Source: Polyangium sp. 6x1 (GTDB lineage Bacteria; Myxococcota_A; Polyangia; Polyangiales; Polyangiaceae). From it: 64,000 bases of DNA. Under the pieces are notes generated by a model that worked only from the letters and a program-made list of their open reading frames with translations, ran no database searches and was not told where the DNA came from. Shown here in pieces: positions 17,334 to 26,032 of this stretch. The DNA is taken from NCBI RefSeq assembly GCF_029946515.1, contig NZ_JARZHH010000001.1, forward strand, positions 310,001 to 374,000. Reading direction: 5' to 3'. The position numbers and the translations under genes were made by a program. The first letter of the stretch is position 1. Each line of letters starts with the position of its first letter.

Positions 17334-18434
17334 ATGCCTGCTCTGCGCCCTCGCTCCCTTGCGGCCATGGCTGCCTTGGGTGCCCTGCTCCTGTCGCTCG
17401 GCTGCTCGCCGGTTTTGCCGAGCCCCCGCGCGGACATCGAAGAGACCCACGTCGCCCCTCCGGCGCCTCGCTGGGGGATCGCCATTCACGGAGGCGCGGG
17501 CGTCATCGATCGCGCCAAGCTCTCGGCCGAACGCGAGGCCGAGATGCGCGCGGTCCTCACGGCGTCGCTCGAGGCGGGGCACGGGATCCTCGCGAAGGGG
17601 GGCAGCAGCCTGGACGCCGTCACGGCGGCCATTCGAATCCTCGAGGATTCGCCGCTCTTCAATGCCGGCAAGGGCGCGGTCTTCACGCACGAGGGGACGA
17701 ACGAGCTCGACGCGGCCCTCATGAACGGCCACACGCGTGAGGCGGGCGCGGTCGCCGGGCTGCGCCACGTGCGAAACCCCATCGCGCTCGCGCGAGCCGT
17801 GATGGAGAAATCGCCGCACGTGATGATGATGGGCGAGGGCGCCGAGCGCTTCGCCGAACAAGAGGGGCTCGAGCTCGTGCCGGAGAGTTATTTCTACACG
17901 GAGGAGCGCTGGCAGGCGCTCCAGCGGGCCCTCGCGGCGGAGAAAGAGAAAAAGGCAGAGCCAGAGCAGCAGGGCAAACAGCAGAGCTTCTGGGAGAGCC
18001 CCGCGGGGCGTGAATACAAATTCGGCACGGTGGGCGCGGTGGCGCTCGATCAGGCGGGCCACCTCGCGGCGGGGACGTCGACGGGCGGGATGACGAACAA
18101 GCGGTTCGGGCGTGTCGGGGATTCGCCGATCATCGGGGCGGGGACGTACGCGGACGAGGGCTGCGCGGTATCGGCGACGGGGCACGGGGAATACTTCATC
18201 CGCTACACGGTGGCCCGCGACGTGTGCGCGCGGGCCGCATATTCAGGAATGAAGCTCGGGGCGGCGGCGGATCGGGTGGTCATGGATGTCCTCGTGAAGG
18301 CCGGGGGCGAGGGGGGCATCATCGCCATGGACGTGCAGGGGAACGTGGCCATGCCTTTCAATTCGAAGGGGATGTACCGCGGGTACATGGGGGCGGACGG
18401 GGCCGCGTCGGTGGCGATTTTCCGGGATCCGTGA
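17334..18434 (+). CDS. Lipoprotein isoaspartyl peptidase/L-asparaginase (Ntn hydrolase)
   Basis: A 366-residue exported protein. ATG 17334 gives a signal peptide with lipobox SLGC (Cys24). The mature part matches plant-type asparaginase/isoaspartyl aminopeptidase: WGIAIHGGAGVIDR, then EDSPLFNAGKGAVFTHEG, and the autoprocessing site YKFGTVGAVALD with nucleophile Thr232 after Gly231. Downstream, STGGMTNKRFGRVGDSPIIG is the substrate-binding loop. The linker before the cleavage site is long and charged (KEKKAEPEQQGKQQ). Family members self-cleave into alpha and beta subunits and hydrolyse isoaspartyl dipeptides. A lipoprotein form suggests periplasmic or surface peptide scavenging. Confidence 0.88.
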   Translation: MPALRPRSLAAMAALGALLLSLGCSPVLPSPRADIEETHVAPPAPRWGIAIHGGAGVIDRAKLSAEREAEMRAVLTASLEAGHGILAKGGSSLDAVTAAIRILEDSPLFNAGKGAVFTHEGTNELDAALMNGHTREAGAVAGLRHVRNPIALARAVMEKSPHVMMMGEGAERFAEQEGLELVPESYFYTEERWQALQRALAAEKEKKAEPEQQGKQQSFWESPAGREYKFGTVGAVALDQAGHLAAGTSTGGMTNKRFGRVGDSPIIGAGTYADEGCAVSATGHGEYFIRYTVARDVCARAAYSGMKLGAAADRVVMDVLVKAGGEGGIIAMDVQGNVAMPFNSKGMYRGYMGADGAASVAIFRDP

Positions 18435-18507
18435 GGTTCTCCCGTTTTCTTTCCTCGCGCCTCCGGGCGCCGCGTGACGGCGCGTGATTCGCGCCTAGAC
18501 TTTGCCC

Positions 18508-19473
18508 ATGAGGCTCGTCGGACAGATCCACGTGACGCTGCGGGGCGAGGTCATCCATCGGGAGCCGAGCTTCTGGGAGAAAATCAAGCAACGGCTCGGC
18601 GGCCCGCCGGACCTCGCCACGGACCGCGTGCGCGTGGCGTTCGAGGCGAGCGCGCTCGTCGACGCGATCAAGCGCGCGCTCGTGAGCTTGGGGTTCGACA
18701 ACGCCGTCTCGCTCGTGGTCGACGATACCGTCGTTTTTCAGGACACGGACGGCAAGGCGGGTGATTTGCCCGATCTCATGATCGCGATGTCGGAGCACAC
18801 GTCGCTCTTCGGCAGTGGATTCCGGGAGCTCCGGCTGGCGCTCGAGCACGAGGAGGCTGGTTTGCACCTGCTCGTGGAGACGCGGGCGTTCACCGAGCAC
18901 CACGCGGGGGAGCCTTCGGCGTACGTCTCGATCGGCGGTCGGCTCGTGGAACTCGAACCGAGGCGCGGCGAGTCCGCGGAGGAATACCGCAATCGTGTCA
19001 CGCCGCTCGTCGCGGACAGCACACGCCTCGACGGCGCGCGGCTCCAGTTCGAATCGTTCGTGGCGCGCCTCGAGGACGCCTTGCGGGCCACGATGCCCGA
19101 GGCGCTCATCTCGCAAAAGCGCGCCGAGGCGCTCGTCGTGAGGCCGTCGCGCGCGCCGGCAGCAGAGGAGGCGAAGCTCGAACCTTCGAACCCTGCCTAC
19201 GACCCCTACGCGCGGTATTACCCGAGCCCGATGGGGATGATGCTCGACGTCATGCTGATCTCGTCGTTCATGCACATGATGCACGCGCCGATGATCCACG
19301 TGGTGAGCCCGTCCGGAGCGCCGGTTGGATCGGCCGCGGACGTCTCGCAGGATCCCGGTCTCGCGGAGGCCGACGCCGCGGATACGGGCGACGGCGGGGA
19401 CGTGGGGGACGACGTCGGAGGCGACGACTTCGGGGGCGGCGACTTCGACGGGGATTTCGGCGGGTTCGACTGA
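18508..19473 (+). CDS. Conserved-looking protein of unknown function with acidic Gly/Asp tail
   Basis: A 321-residue protein from ATG 18508 (no strong ribosome site). Residues 1-215 look like a compact mixed fold (QIHVTLRGEVIHREPSFWEK; GAGLHLLVETRAF-like beta segments). A short hydrophobic Met-rich stretch, MGMMLDVMLISSFMHMMHAP, lies around residues 245-265 and could be a membrane or amphipathic segment. The last 50 residues are mainly Asp and Gly (GDDFGGGDFDGDFGGFD). I do not recognise a family. Neighbours (asparaginase upstream, ABC operon downstream) give no functional clue. Confidence 0.7.
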   Translation: MRLVGQIHVTLRGEVIHREPSFWEKIKQRLGGPPDLATDRVRVAFEASALVDAIKRALVSLGFDNAVSLVVDDTVVFQDTDGKAGDLPDLMIAMSEHTSLFGSGFRELRLALEHEEAGLHLLVETRAFTEHHAGEPSAYVSIGGRLVELEPRRGESAEEYRNRVTPLVADSTRLDGARLQFESFVARLEDALRATMPEALISQKRAEALVVRPSRAPAAEEAKLEPSNPAYDPYARYYPSPMGMMLDVMLISSFMHMMHAPMIHVVSPSGAPVGSAADVSQDPGLAEADAADTGDGGDVGDDVGGDDFGGGDFDGDFGGFD

Positions 19474-19660
19474 AACGGTTTGCCCGCCGTCGGGGTCCGG
19501 CACATTCGTCGTGAATGGCGCGACCTGAGAAGCAACAGCAGGGCACGCCGGTTGACCGCGGCCCGGAACGCTGGTACGCGTCCGGTGAGACGAATCACGG
19601 TTTCATTGCCGTCTGCCATGAACACGCCCGCTGCCCGCGGCTCTCTCCTGCAGGGACATC

Positions 19661-20548
19661 ATGCTCGCCATCCGTAACCTCGGAAAAACCTACGCCAATG
19701 GCGTCCACGCGCTGAACGACGTCACCCTCGACATCCCGCGCGGCATGTTCGGCCTGCTCGGCCCGAACGGCGCCGGCAAGTCGTCCTTGATGCGCACGCT
19801 GGCGACATTGCAGGAGGCCGACAGCGGCAGCGCCACGCTGGAAGGTGTCAACGGCGAAACCATCGACGTCCTCCGCGACAAGGACGCGGTGCGGCGCCAG
19901 CTCGGCTACCTGCCGCAGGACTTCGGCGTGTATCCGAAGGTCAGCGCGGAGGACATGCTGGAGCATTTCGCCGTGCTCAAGGGCCTCGTCGACCGCAAGC
20001 AACGCCGCGAGGTCGTGGACGGCCTGCTCAGGCAGGTGAACCTGTGGGACGTGCGCAAGCGCAAGCTCGGCACGTACTCGGGCGGCATGCGGCAACGCTT
20101 CGGCGTCGCGCAGGCGCTCCTCGGAAATCCGCGCCTCGTGATCGTCGACGAGCCCACGGCCGGCCTCGATCCCGAGGAGCGCAATCGCTTCCTCAACCTG
20201 CTCGCCGAGATCGGCGAGAACGTCGCGGTGATTCTCTCCACGCACATCGTCGAGGACGTCACCGACCTGTGCCCGACCATGGCCATCATGAACAAGGGCC
20301 AGGTGCTGCTGACCGGAAAGCCGAGCGATGCGATCGCCGCGCTCGCCAATCAGGTGTGGCGCAAGCAGGTCACGAAAGCGGCGTTGCCCGAATACGAGGC
20401 GAAGCATACCGTGTTGTCGACGCGGCTCGTCGCCGGCCGTCCGGTGATCCACGTGTTCAGCAGCGAATCGCCGGGCGAAGGCTTCGAAGAGGTCGCGCCA
20501 AACCTCGAAGACGTGTACTTCCAGCTCCTGCGCGCGCAGGCCTCCTGA
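19661..20548 (+). CDS. ABC transporter ATP-binding protein
   Basis: A 295-residue ATPase with all motifs: Walker A GPNGAGKSS (residues 34-42), ABC signature YSGGMRQR (139-146), Walker B plus D-loop VIVDEPTAGLD (160-170) and H-loop STHIVED. It belongs to the ABC-2 exporter (CcmA/YhaQ-like) group. The permease-aminopeptidase fusion starts 12 nt after its stop, so they form one operon and probably one complex at the inner membrane. Leucine codons here seem richer in CTG than in the surrounding lipoprotein genes. Confidence 0.95.
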   Translation: MLAIRNLGKTYANGVHALNDVTLDIPRGMFGLLGPNGAGKSSLMRTLATLQEADSGSATLEGVNGETIDVLRDKDAVRRQLGYLPQDFGVYPKVSAEDMLEHFAVLKGLVDRKQRREVVDGLLRQVNLWDVRKRKLGTYSGGMRQRFGVAQALLGNPRLVIVDEPTAGLDPEERNRFLNLLAEIGENVAVILSTHIVEDVTDLCPTMAIMNKGQVLLTGKPSDAIAALANQVWRKQVTKAALPEYEAKHTVLSTRLVAGRPVIHVFSSESPGEGFEEVAPNLEDVYFQLLRAQAS

Positions 20549-20560
20549 CCTGGTGCTGCC

Positions 20561-23500
20561 ATGATTCGTGAGCTTTTCCGCTTCGAGCTGCGCGAGCAGC
20601 TCCGTTCTCCACTGCTCTGGCTGATCTCCGGCTTGTTCGGATTGATGGCCTTCGGCGCGGCCAGCAGCGAGGCCGTCCAGCTCGGCGGCAGCATCGGCAA
20701 CGTCTTCCGCAATGCGCCGACGGTCCTCGCCACCTGGCTCGCGCTGTTCACGCTGCTCGGGATGCTGGTCATCACGATCTTCATCACGAGCGCACTCCTC
20801 CGCGATTTCGAGCAGGGCACGGCGGAGCTCTTCTTCGCCAGCCCGATCCGCAAACGCGACTACCTGCTCGGCCGGCTCGGCGCAGCGCTCGCGGCGAGCC
20901 TGGCCGTGTACGGCGTGATTGCCCTGGGCATGTTCATGGCCCAGTTCATGCCGTGGATCGACCCTGCGCGCCTCGGGCCGGTATCGCTGAAGCCCTACCT
21001 ATGGGGGTTCGCGGTGTTCGTGATCCCGAACCTGCTCTTCACCGGCGCGCTGCTTTCGCTGATGGCCGTGGTGACGCGCAGCATCCTGTGGGTCTACATC
21101 GGCGTCATTGCGTTCTTCGTGCTGTACGGCATCAGCTCGGCGCTGCTGCGCGACCTCGACAACGTCTGGGCCGCGACGCTGATGGATCCGCTGGGCACGC
21201 GCGCGCTCGAACGCACCATTCGTTACTGGTCGGCCGAGGAGCGCAACACCGGCCTCCCGGCCATGAAAGGCTACCTGCTCGCCAACCGCGCGCTATGGAC
21301 CGCCGTCGCCGCGGCGCTGTTTGCCGCGACCTTCGCGCTGTTCAAGACCGAGCGCAGCGGCACCGGCCGCCGGCGCTGGGGCCGCAAGGCGAACCAGGAG
21401 GCGCTCGCAGTGGCGAATCACGCGGCCCGGCCCGTCGCCGTCGCGGCCGTGCAGAGGCCCGCGCCCCTCTTCACGACTCGCACGGTGTGGGGGCAATTCC
21501 TGCGTCAGCTTCGATTCGACACCGTCGGCGTGTTCCGCAGCGTGCCATTCCTGGTGATGCTCGCGTTCGGCATGGCGAACTTCATCCCGACGGCGCTGCT
21601 CCGCCGCACCATGTATGCGACGCCGATCTATCCGGTGACCTCGCAGATGCTGTCCGCGCTGCAGGGCAGTTACAGCTTCCTGCTGGTGATCATCGTGCTG
21701 TTTTACGCCGGCGAGCTCGTGTGGAAGGAGCGCGGCGCCAAGATGCACGAGGTCACCGACGCCATGCCGGTGCCGAGCTGGGTGCCGCTCGTGGCGAAGT
21801 TCGGTGCGCTGATCGCGGTGATCGCCGCATTCCAGGTGATCGGCGCGGTCACGGCGATGCTCCTCCAGCTCGGCAAGGGCTATACCCATCTCGAGCCGCT
21901 GCTTTACCTGAAGACGCTGACGCTGGACTCCGGCGTGTATGTGCTGATGGGCGGCCTGGCATTGACCCTCCAGGTGTTCAGCAACAACAAGTTCGTCGGG
22001 TATGCGCTGCTGATCCTGGTGCTCATCCTGCAAGGCGCGCTCGGCCTGATGGACTTCACCCATCACCTCTACAACTTCGGGAGCTGGCCGAACGCGCCGT
22101 ATTCGGACATGAACGGGTATGGCCACTTCCTGTCGGGGCAGCTCTGGTTCCAGGGGTACTGGGCCCTCCTGCTGCTCGCGCTGCTGCTCCTGTCGGTGGC
22201 ATTCTGGGTGCGCGGCAGCGTCGGCACCCGGCGCGAGCGCTTCGCGGTGGCCCGCGAGCGCCTGCGCGGTCGGCTCGGCGTGGCATTCGCCGCGAGCTTG
22301 ATCTCGTTCGCAGCCGTGGGCGGTTTCCTGTTCTGGAACACGAACATCCGCAACACCTACCGCTCGCCCGAGCAGAAGCTCGACCTCTCGGCGCGTTACG
22401 AAAACGAATACGGCGCCTACAAGAACCTGCCGCAGCCGAAGATTTTGGCCTCGTCCTCGCAGATCGACCTGCACCCCGAGTCGCTCGTCCTCCGCGTCGA
22501 TGGGGTCTACCGCGTGCATAACCCGCACGCCTCGGCGATCCACGAGGTGCACGTCAGCCTCGACGAGGACAAGGCGCTCGTCTCGATCGACCTCGGCGGC
22601 GCCGAGCTCACGAAGCACGACGCCCCGCTGGGCTACCGCATTTACCGCCTCGAGCGCCCAATGCAGCCGGGCGAGGTGCGCGAGATACGCTTCAAGCTCG
22701 ACTATCACCCGAACGGCCTGACGAACGAGCAGGCGCAGACGCAGATCGTCGAGAACGGGAGCTTCTTCAACAACCGCATGTTCCCGCAATTCGGCTACGA
22801 CGAGCGCGCGCAGATCGACGACCGGAACGACCGCCGCAAGCGCGGGCTGGGCGAGCCCACCCGCATGCCCAAGCTGGAAGACCAGGCCGCGCGCGCGAGC
22901 ACCTATATCGGTGACGACGCCGACTGGATCGATTTCAAGACCACCATCTGCACCGCGCCGGATCAGATCGCGCTCGCGCCGGGGTACTTGCAGGAAGAGT
23001 TCCGCCGCGACGGCCGCCGCTGCTTCAGCTACGCGATGGACCGGCCGATGCTGAACTTCTACGCGTTCCTGTCGGCCCGCTGGCAGGTGAAGAAGGGGTT
23101 TTACAAGGAAGGCACGCCCGAGCAGATCCCGATCGAGATCTATTACGATCCGAAGCATCCGTACAACGTCGATCGCATGATCGAAGCGGTGCGCAAGTCG
23201 CTCTCGTACTTCGAGGCCAATTTCACGCCGTACCAGCACCGCCAGGCGCGGATCATCGAGTTTCCGGGCTACGCGAGCTTCGCCCAGAGCTTCGCCAACA
23301 CGATCCCCTATTCGGAGTCGATCGGCTTCATCGCCGACCTGCGCAACAAGGACGCCGTCGATTACGTGTATTACGTGACCGCGCACGAGATCGCGCACCA
23401 GTGGTGGGCGCACCAGGTGATCGGCGCGAACGTGCAGGGGGCGACCGTGCTGTCGGAGTCGCTCGCGCAGTACTCGGCGTTGATGGTGATGGAGCAGGAA

Positions 23501-24169
23501 TACGGCCGCGCCAAGATGCGACGCTTCCTCAAGGAGGAGCTCGACAAATACCTCGCCAATCGCGGCGGCGAGCGGGTCGAGGAGCTGCCGCTCTACCGGG
23601 TGGAGAACCAGCAGTACATCCACTACCAGAAGGGATCGCTCGTGTTCTACCGCCTGCGCGAGGAGATGGGCGAGGCCGCGCTCAATCGCGCGCTGAAGAA
23701 GTTCCTAAAGGACAAGGGGTACCAGAAGCCGCCGTACACGACGTCGGCCGAGCTCCTCGAATACATCCGTGCCGAAGCCGGCCCCGCGCACCAGGCGTTG
23801 ATCACCGATCTGTTCGAGAAGATCTGTTTCTACGACAACCGCGTGCAGACGGCGACCGCGCGCAAACGCGACGACGGCAAGTACGAGGTCACCCTCGACC
23901 TGTTCGCGGACAAACGCTATGCCGACGGCAAAGGCAAGGAGACGGCCGGCGAGCTCGATGATTGGATCGAGGTCGGCGTCTTCGCGCGCGGCGAGTCAGG
24001 CAAGGAAGCGGACGAGAAGGTGCTTTACCTGGAGCGCCACCACGTGACCACGCAGCACATGCAGGTGAAGGTCGTGGTCGACGCCGAGCCCCACGAAGCC
24101 GGCTTCGATCCCAACAACAAGCTGATCGATCGCGTGTCCTCGGACAACCGCAAGCGCGTGGAGCTCTGA
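20561..24169 (+). CDS. ABC-2 permease fused to M1-family zinc aminopeptidase
   Basis: A 1202-residue protein. The first ~590 residues hold two blocks of hydrophobic segments typical of ABC-2 permeases (FELREQLRSPLLWLISG at the start; TALLRRTMYATPIYP in the second half). From about residue 640 an M1 aminopeptidase domain follows: HEIAH at 942-946 and a third zinc ligand Glu966 in VLSESLAQYSALMV. The 19-residue gap between them is one more than in PepN but, as I recall, usual for this fused subfamily. The M1 exopeptide-recognition GxMEN motif appears altered. With the ATPase upstream it may move and trim peptides at the inner membrane. Partner substrates unknown. Confidence 0.9.
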   Translation: MIRELFRFELREQLRSPLLWLISGLFGLMAFGAASSEAVQLGGSIGNVFRNAPTVLATWLALFTLLGMLVITIFITSALLRDFEQGTAELFFASPIRKRDYLLGRLGAALAASLAVYGVIALGMFMAQFMPWIDPARLGPVSLKPYLWGFAVFVIPNLLFTGALLSLMAVVTRSILWVYIGVIAFFVLYGISSALLRDLDNVWAATLMDPLGTRALERTIRYWSAEERNTGLPAMKGYLLANRALWTAVAAALFAATFALFKTERSGTGRRRWGRKANQEALAVANHAARPVAVAAVQRPAPLFTTRTVWGQFLRQLRFDTVGVFRSVPFLVMLAFGMANFIPTALLRRTMYATPIYPVTSQMLSALQGSYSFLLVIIVLFYAGELVWKERGAKMHEVTDAMPVPSWVPLVAKFGALIAVIAAFQVIGAVTAMLLQLGKGYTHLEPLLYLKTLTLDSGVYVLMGGLALTLQVFSNNKFVGYALLILVLILQGALGLMDFTHHLYNFGSWPNAPYSDMNGYGHFLSGQLWFQGYWALLLLALLLLSVAFWVRGSVGTRRERFAVARERLRGRLGVAFAASLISFAAVGGFLFWNTNIRNTYRSPEQKLDLSARYENEYGAYKNLPQPKILASSSQIDLHPESLVLRVDGVYRVHNPHASAIHEVHVSLDEDKALVSIDLGGAELTKHDAPLGYRIYRLERPMQPGEVREIRFKLDYHPNGLTNEQAQTQIVENGSFFNNRMFPQFGYDERAQIDDRNDRRKRGLGEPTRMPKLEDQAARASTYIGDDADWIDFKTTICTAPDQIALAPGYLQEEFRRDGRRCFSYAMDRPMLNFYAFLSARWQVKKGFYKEGTPEQIPIEIYYDPKHPYNVDRMIEAVRKSLSYFEANFTPYQHRQARIIEFPGYASFAQSFANTIPYSESIGFIADLRNKDAVDYVYYVTAHEIAHQWWAHQVIGANVQGATVLSESLAQYSALMVMEQEYGRAKMRRFLKEELDKYLANRGGERVEELPLYRVENQQYIHYQKGSLVFYRLREEMGEAALNRALKKFLKDKGYQKPPYTTSAELLEYIRAEAGPAHQALITDLFEKICFYDNRVQTATARKRDDGKYEVTLDLFADKRYADGKGKETAGELDDWIEVGVFARGESGKEADEKVLYLERHHVTTQHMQVKVVVDAEPHEAGFDPNNKLIDRVSSDNRKRVEL

Positions 24170-24179
24170 GTCGAACGCC

Positions 24180-24947
24180 ATGACCCCTCGCCTCCGCATT
24201 CCCACCGTCGCCATCGGGATCCTGGTTTCTGCCTGCGATCCCAGCGTCACCGTGAGCGACGCCGGCCAAGGTGGCGCGGGGCCGAGCGGGTCGGGCGGAT
24301 CGAATGCGGGGTCAACCTTGTCGAGCAGCACGAGCGCGTCGTCGAGCGGCGGCGCGTCGTCGAGCAGCACGAGCGCGTCGTCGAGCAGCTCCGGCGGCGG
24401 CTCGTGCGAGACGTGGTGCCTGGCGCACGTAGACTGCCAAGCGGTCTGTCCGTCGCCGTACCCCGACCAGAATTACTGCTGCAAAGCGCCGGGGTGTGTT
24501 CTCACGACGGGCGCTTGTCCGTCCCCTTGTGAGCCCGGGCTCCCGTGCGAGCCCGGGACGAAGTGCGAAATGAGTTCGTTCATCGCCCCCCTCGCGTGCT
24601 TTCGCGATTGCGTGTGCAACGCGAGCGGCGTGTACGACTGCCAGCCCCGAGAGTTTGCCCTGTGCCCCGAGGCGCGCCCGACGTGCGGGGACCCGTGCGA
24701 ATCATCGTCCCCGCTCACCTGCATGTGCAACCCGGTAGCCGGGGGAGGCCCCGTGCCGTGCCTGTGCGAAAGCACGCTGCAAACGTGGCAGTGCTCGACC
24801 GGCCCTGGGCCATGCCCCGACCTGGGCCAGGTCAGAAACGGGTCCACGTGCACCGAATTCCCGGTCGGCTTGAAATGCGATATCGGGTATTGCAAGTGCA
24901 CGGCGATCTGCGGCACGCAGGTCTGGATCTGCCCGCCGATCCTCTAG
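24180..24947 (+). CDS. Cys-rich secreted lipoprotein with Ser-rich linker
   Basis: A 255-residue lipoprotein starting 10 nt after the permease-peptidase stop. The signal peptide ends in a lipobox, Cys19 (LVSAC). A Ser/Ala/Gly linker (residues 35-75) precedes a domain with about 25 cysteines (GSCETWCLAHVDCQAVCPSP, YCCKAPGCVL, CTAICGTQVWICPP). Such disulfide-rich modules are common among myxobacterial surface proteins; no enzyme motif is visible. The linker is encoded by a 27-bp direct repeat. It is convergent with the small lipoprotein at 24965. Confidence 0.8.
   Translation: MTPRLRIPTVAIGILVSACDPSVTVSDAGQGGAGPSGSGGSNAGSTLSSSTSASSSGGASSSSTSASSSSSGGGSCETWCLAHVDCQAVCPSPYPDQNYCCKAPGCVLTTGACPSPCEPGLPCEPGTKCEMSSFIAPLACFRDCVCNASGVYDCQPREFALCPEARPTCGDPCESSSPLTCMCNPVAGGGPVPCLCESTLQTWQCSTGPGPCPDLGQVRNGSTCTEFPVGLKCDIGYCKCTAICGTQVWICPPIL
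24321..24386 (+). repeat. 27-bp direct repeat encoding the Ser-rich linker
   Basis: A 27-bp sequence starting TCGAGCAGCACGAGCG occurs exactly at 24321-24347 and 24360-24386, separated by 12 bp. The distance is a multiple of three, so recombination would keep the frame. Confidence 0.85.
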
Positions 24948-24964
24948 CAGGCTCACGCCTGTCG

Positions 24965-25429
24965 CTACTTGCCGTTCAACGCCGTCCGTAGGCGAACGCC
25001 GAGCCCGTCGAGCTCCTTCTGATTCCTCTGGTAGTGCTCGTCCGTGGTGACGCACGGACCACGGACGCCGGTGCTATCGATGGTGAAGCGGCCCTTGGGG
25101 CAGCGCTGGAGGTCGGCACGAACGAGGATGTCGCTTCCATTCGCGCCGCGGGCGATCGTGACCGTGAAACGCCGGACGAGCGTGGCCGTGGTGTCCTGCA
25201 CGCGCCCATAGTTCAAGCCGGTATCTTGCCACTGCGTATGCAGGATTCCGAGCTCTTTGTCGACGGTGTCAGGCGCGTACCCCTCGCTCGCCAGTTGCCG
25301 GGCGACGACGTCCACAGGGTCGCCGTCTCCCGAGGCAGCGGTGAATTTATAAGGCTGCTGGGGCTGCGGGAGGATGCCGCTGCAAGCCGCGCCGAGGAGC
25401 GCGAGGAGCACGAGGGAAAAACGTTTCAT
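24965..25429 (-). CDS. Small lipoprotein of unknown function
   Basis: A 154-residue lipoprotein; ATG 25429 gives the signal peptide MKRFSLVLLALLGAAC with acylated Cys16. The mature domain (DPVDVVARQLASEGYAPDTV, LGILHTQWQDTGLNYG, ATLVRRFTVTIARG, ILVRADLQRCPKG) has the alternating pattern of an alpha/beta outer-membrane lipoprotein, similar in style to BamC/DUF4810-like proteins, but I do not recognise a family with confidence. Two Cys in the mature part may pair. Convergent with the Cys-rich lipoprotein (17-bp gap). Confidence 0.8.
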   Translation of the reverse strand: MKRFSLVLLALLGAACSGILPQPQQPYKFTAASGDGDPVDVVARQLASEGYAPDTVDKELGILHTQWQDTGLNYGRVQDTTATLVRRFTVTIARGANGSDILVRADLQRCPKGRFTIDSTGVRGPCVTTDEHYQRNQKELDGLGVRLRTALNGK

Positions 25430-26032
25430 GAGGACCTGTTCCCGTGAGATGGCGGCGGAAGATACACGACGTCGGGGACGAGGTTCCAGACTTTCTCGCT
25501 GCCCAAGCGGGGGCCGCTGACGTTGGCCGGTGGGGTGGAAGGTTGTCTCATCCACCCCAGAACACCCCACGCCAAGCACGTGCCCCCATGCAGGCCTCCT
25601 CGCGTGTCCTGGCGCCGTTCCTCGTCGGCATCCTCCACGCCGTCGACGACGCCTCGGCGACGGCCACCGACTCGTCTCCCTCCTGGCCGGCGCCATGCGC
25701 CGAGATCCATTCGGCTTCTGGCTCCACCACGCCTCGCATCCGCACGTTTCGACGGGCGTCACATTCTCGATTTTCGATCGAAGCGCGAGGAGGGCGATCC
25801 ACCTCCTGCCGCCCGAGGGGTGCGTCGACCGCAACCCCCTTCCGAGCTCACGGCCCCGCCGGCGCGCGCCCGCCGTTGGGTCGCGGCCCCGGCGCTCCAC
25901 GCGCCGGCGGCAACCCGAAAGCACAAGTCCGTCAAAAAATCAAGTACTGATCATTGCTCAGGGTTCGGAGACGCGGAGCATGGCAAAAATCGGCCCTGCT
26001 CCCTGTACCCGCATGGGTTCAAGGTGTGGTAC
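25430..26032. other. 603-bp spacer without a convincing gene
   Basis: Several open frames cross this stretch on both strands, but all are Arg/Pro/Ser-rich and none has a ribosome site, signal peptide or recognisable motif. It contains an inverted repeat, GGGGTGGA (25532-25539) and TCCACCCC (25551-25558). The right half is less GC-rich around 25930-26010 and probably holds the promoter for the jelly-roll lipoprotein. Confidence 0.5.

Noticed and set aside
25444-25950. Several open frames of 90-170 codons upstream of the jelly-roll lipoprotein
   Set aside because: Proline/arginine-rich, no start signal or domain, and no preference for any one frame; kept as non-coding.
26010-26032. TGGC...TGC pattern before the 26033 gene as a sigma-54 promoter
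   Set aside because: Spacing between the GG and GC elements is wrong by several bases.
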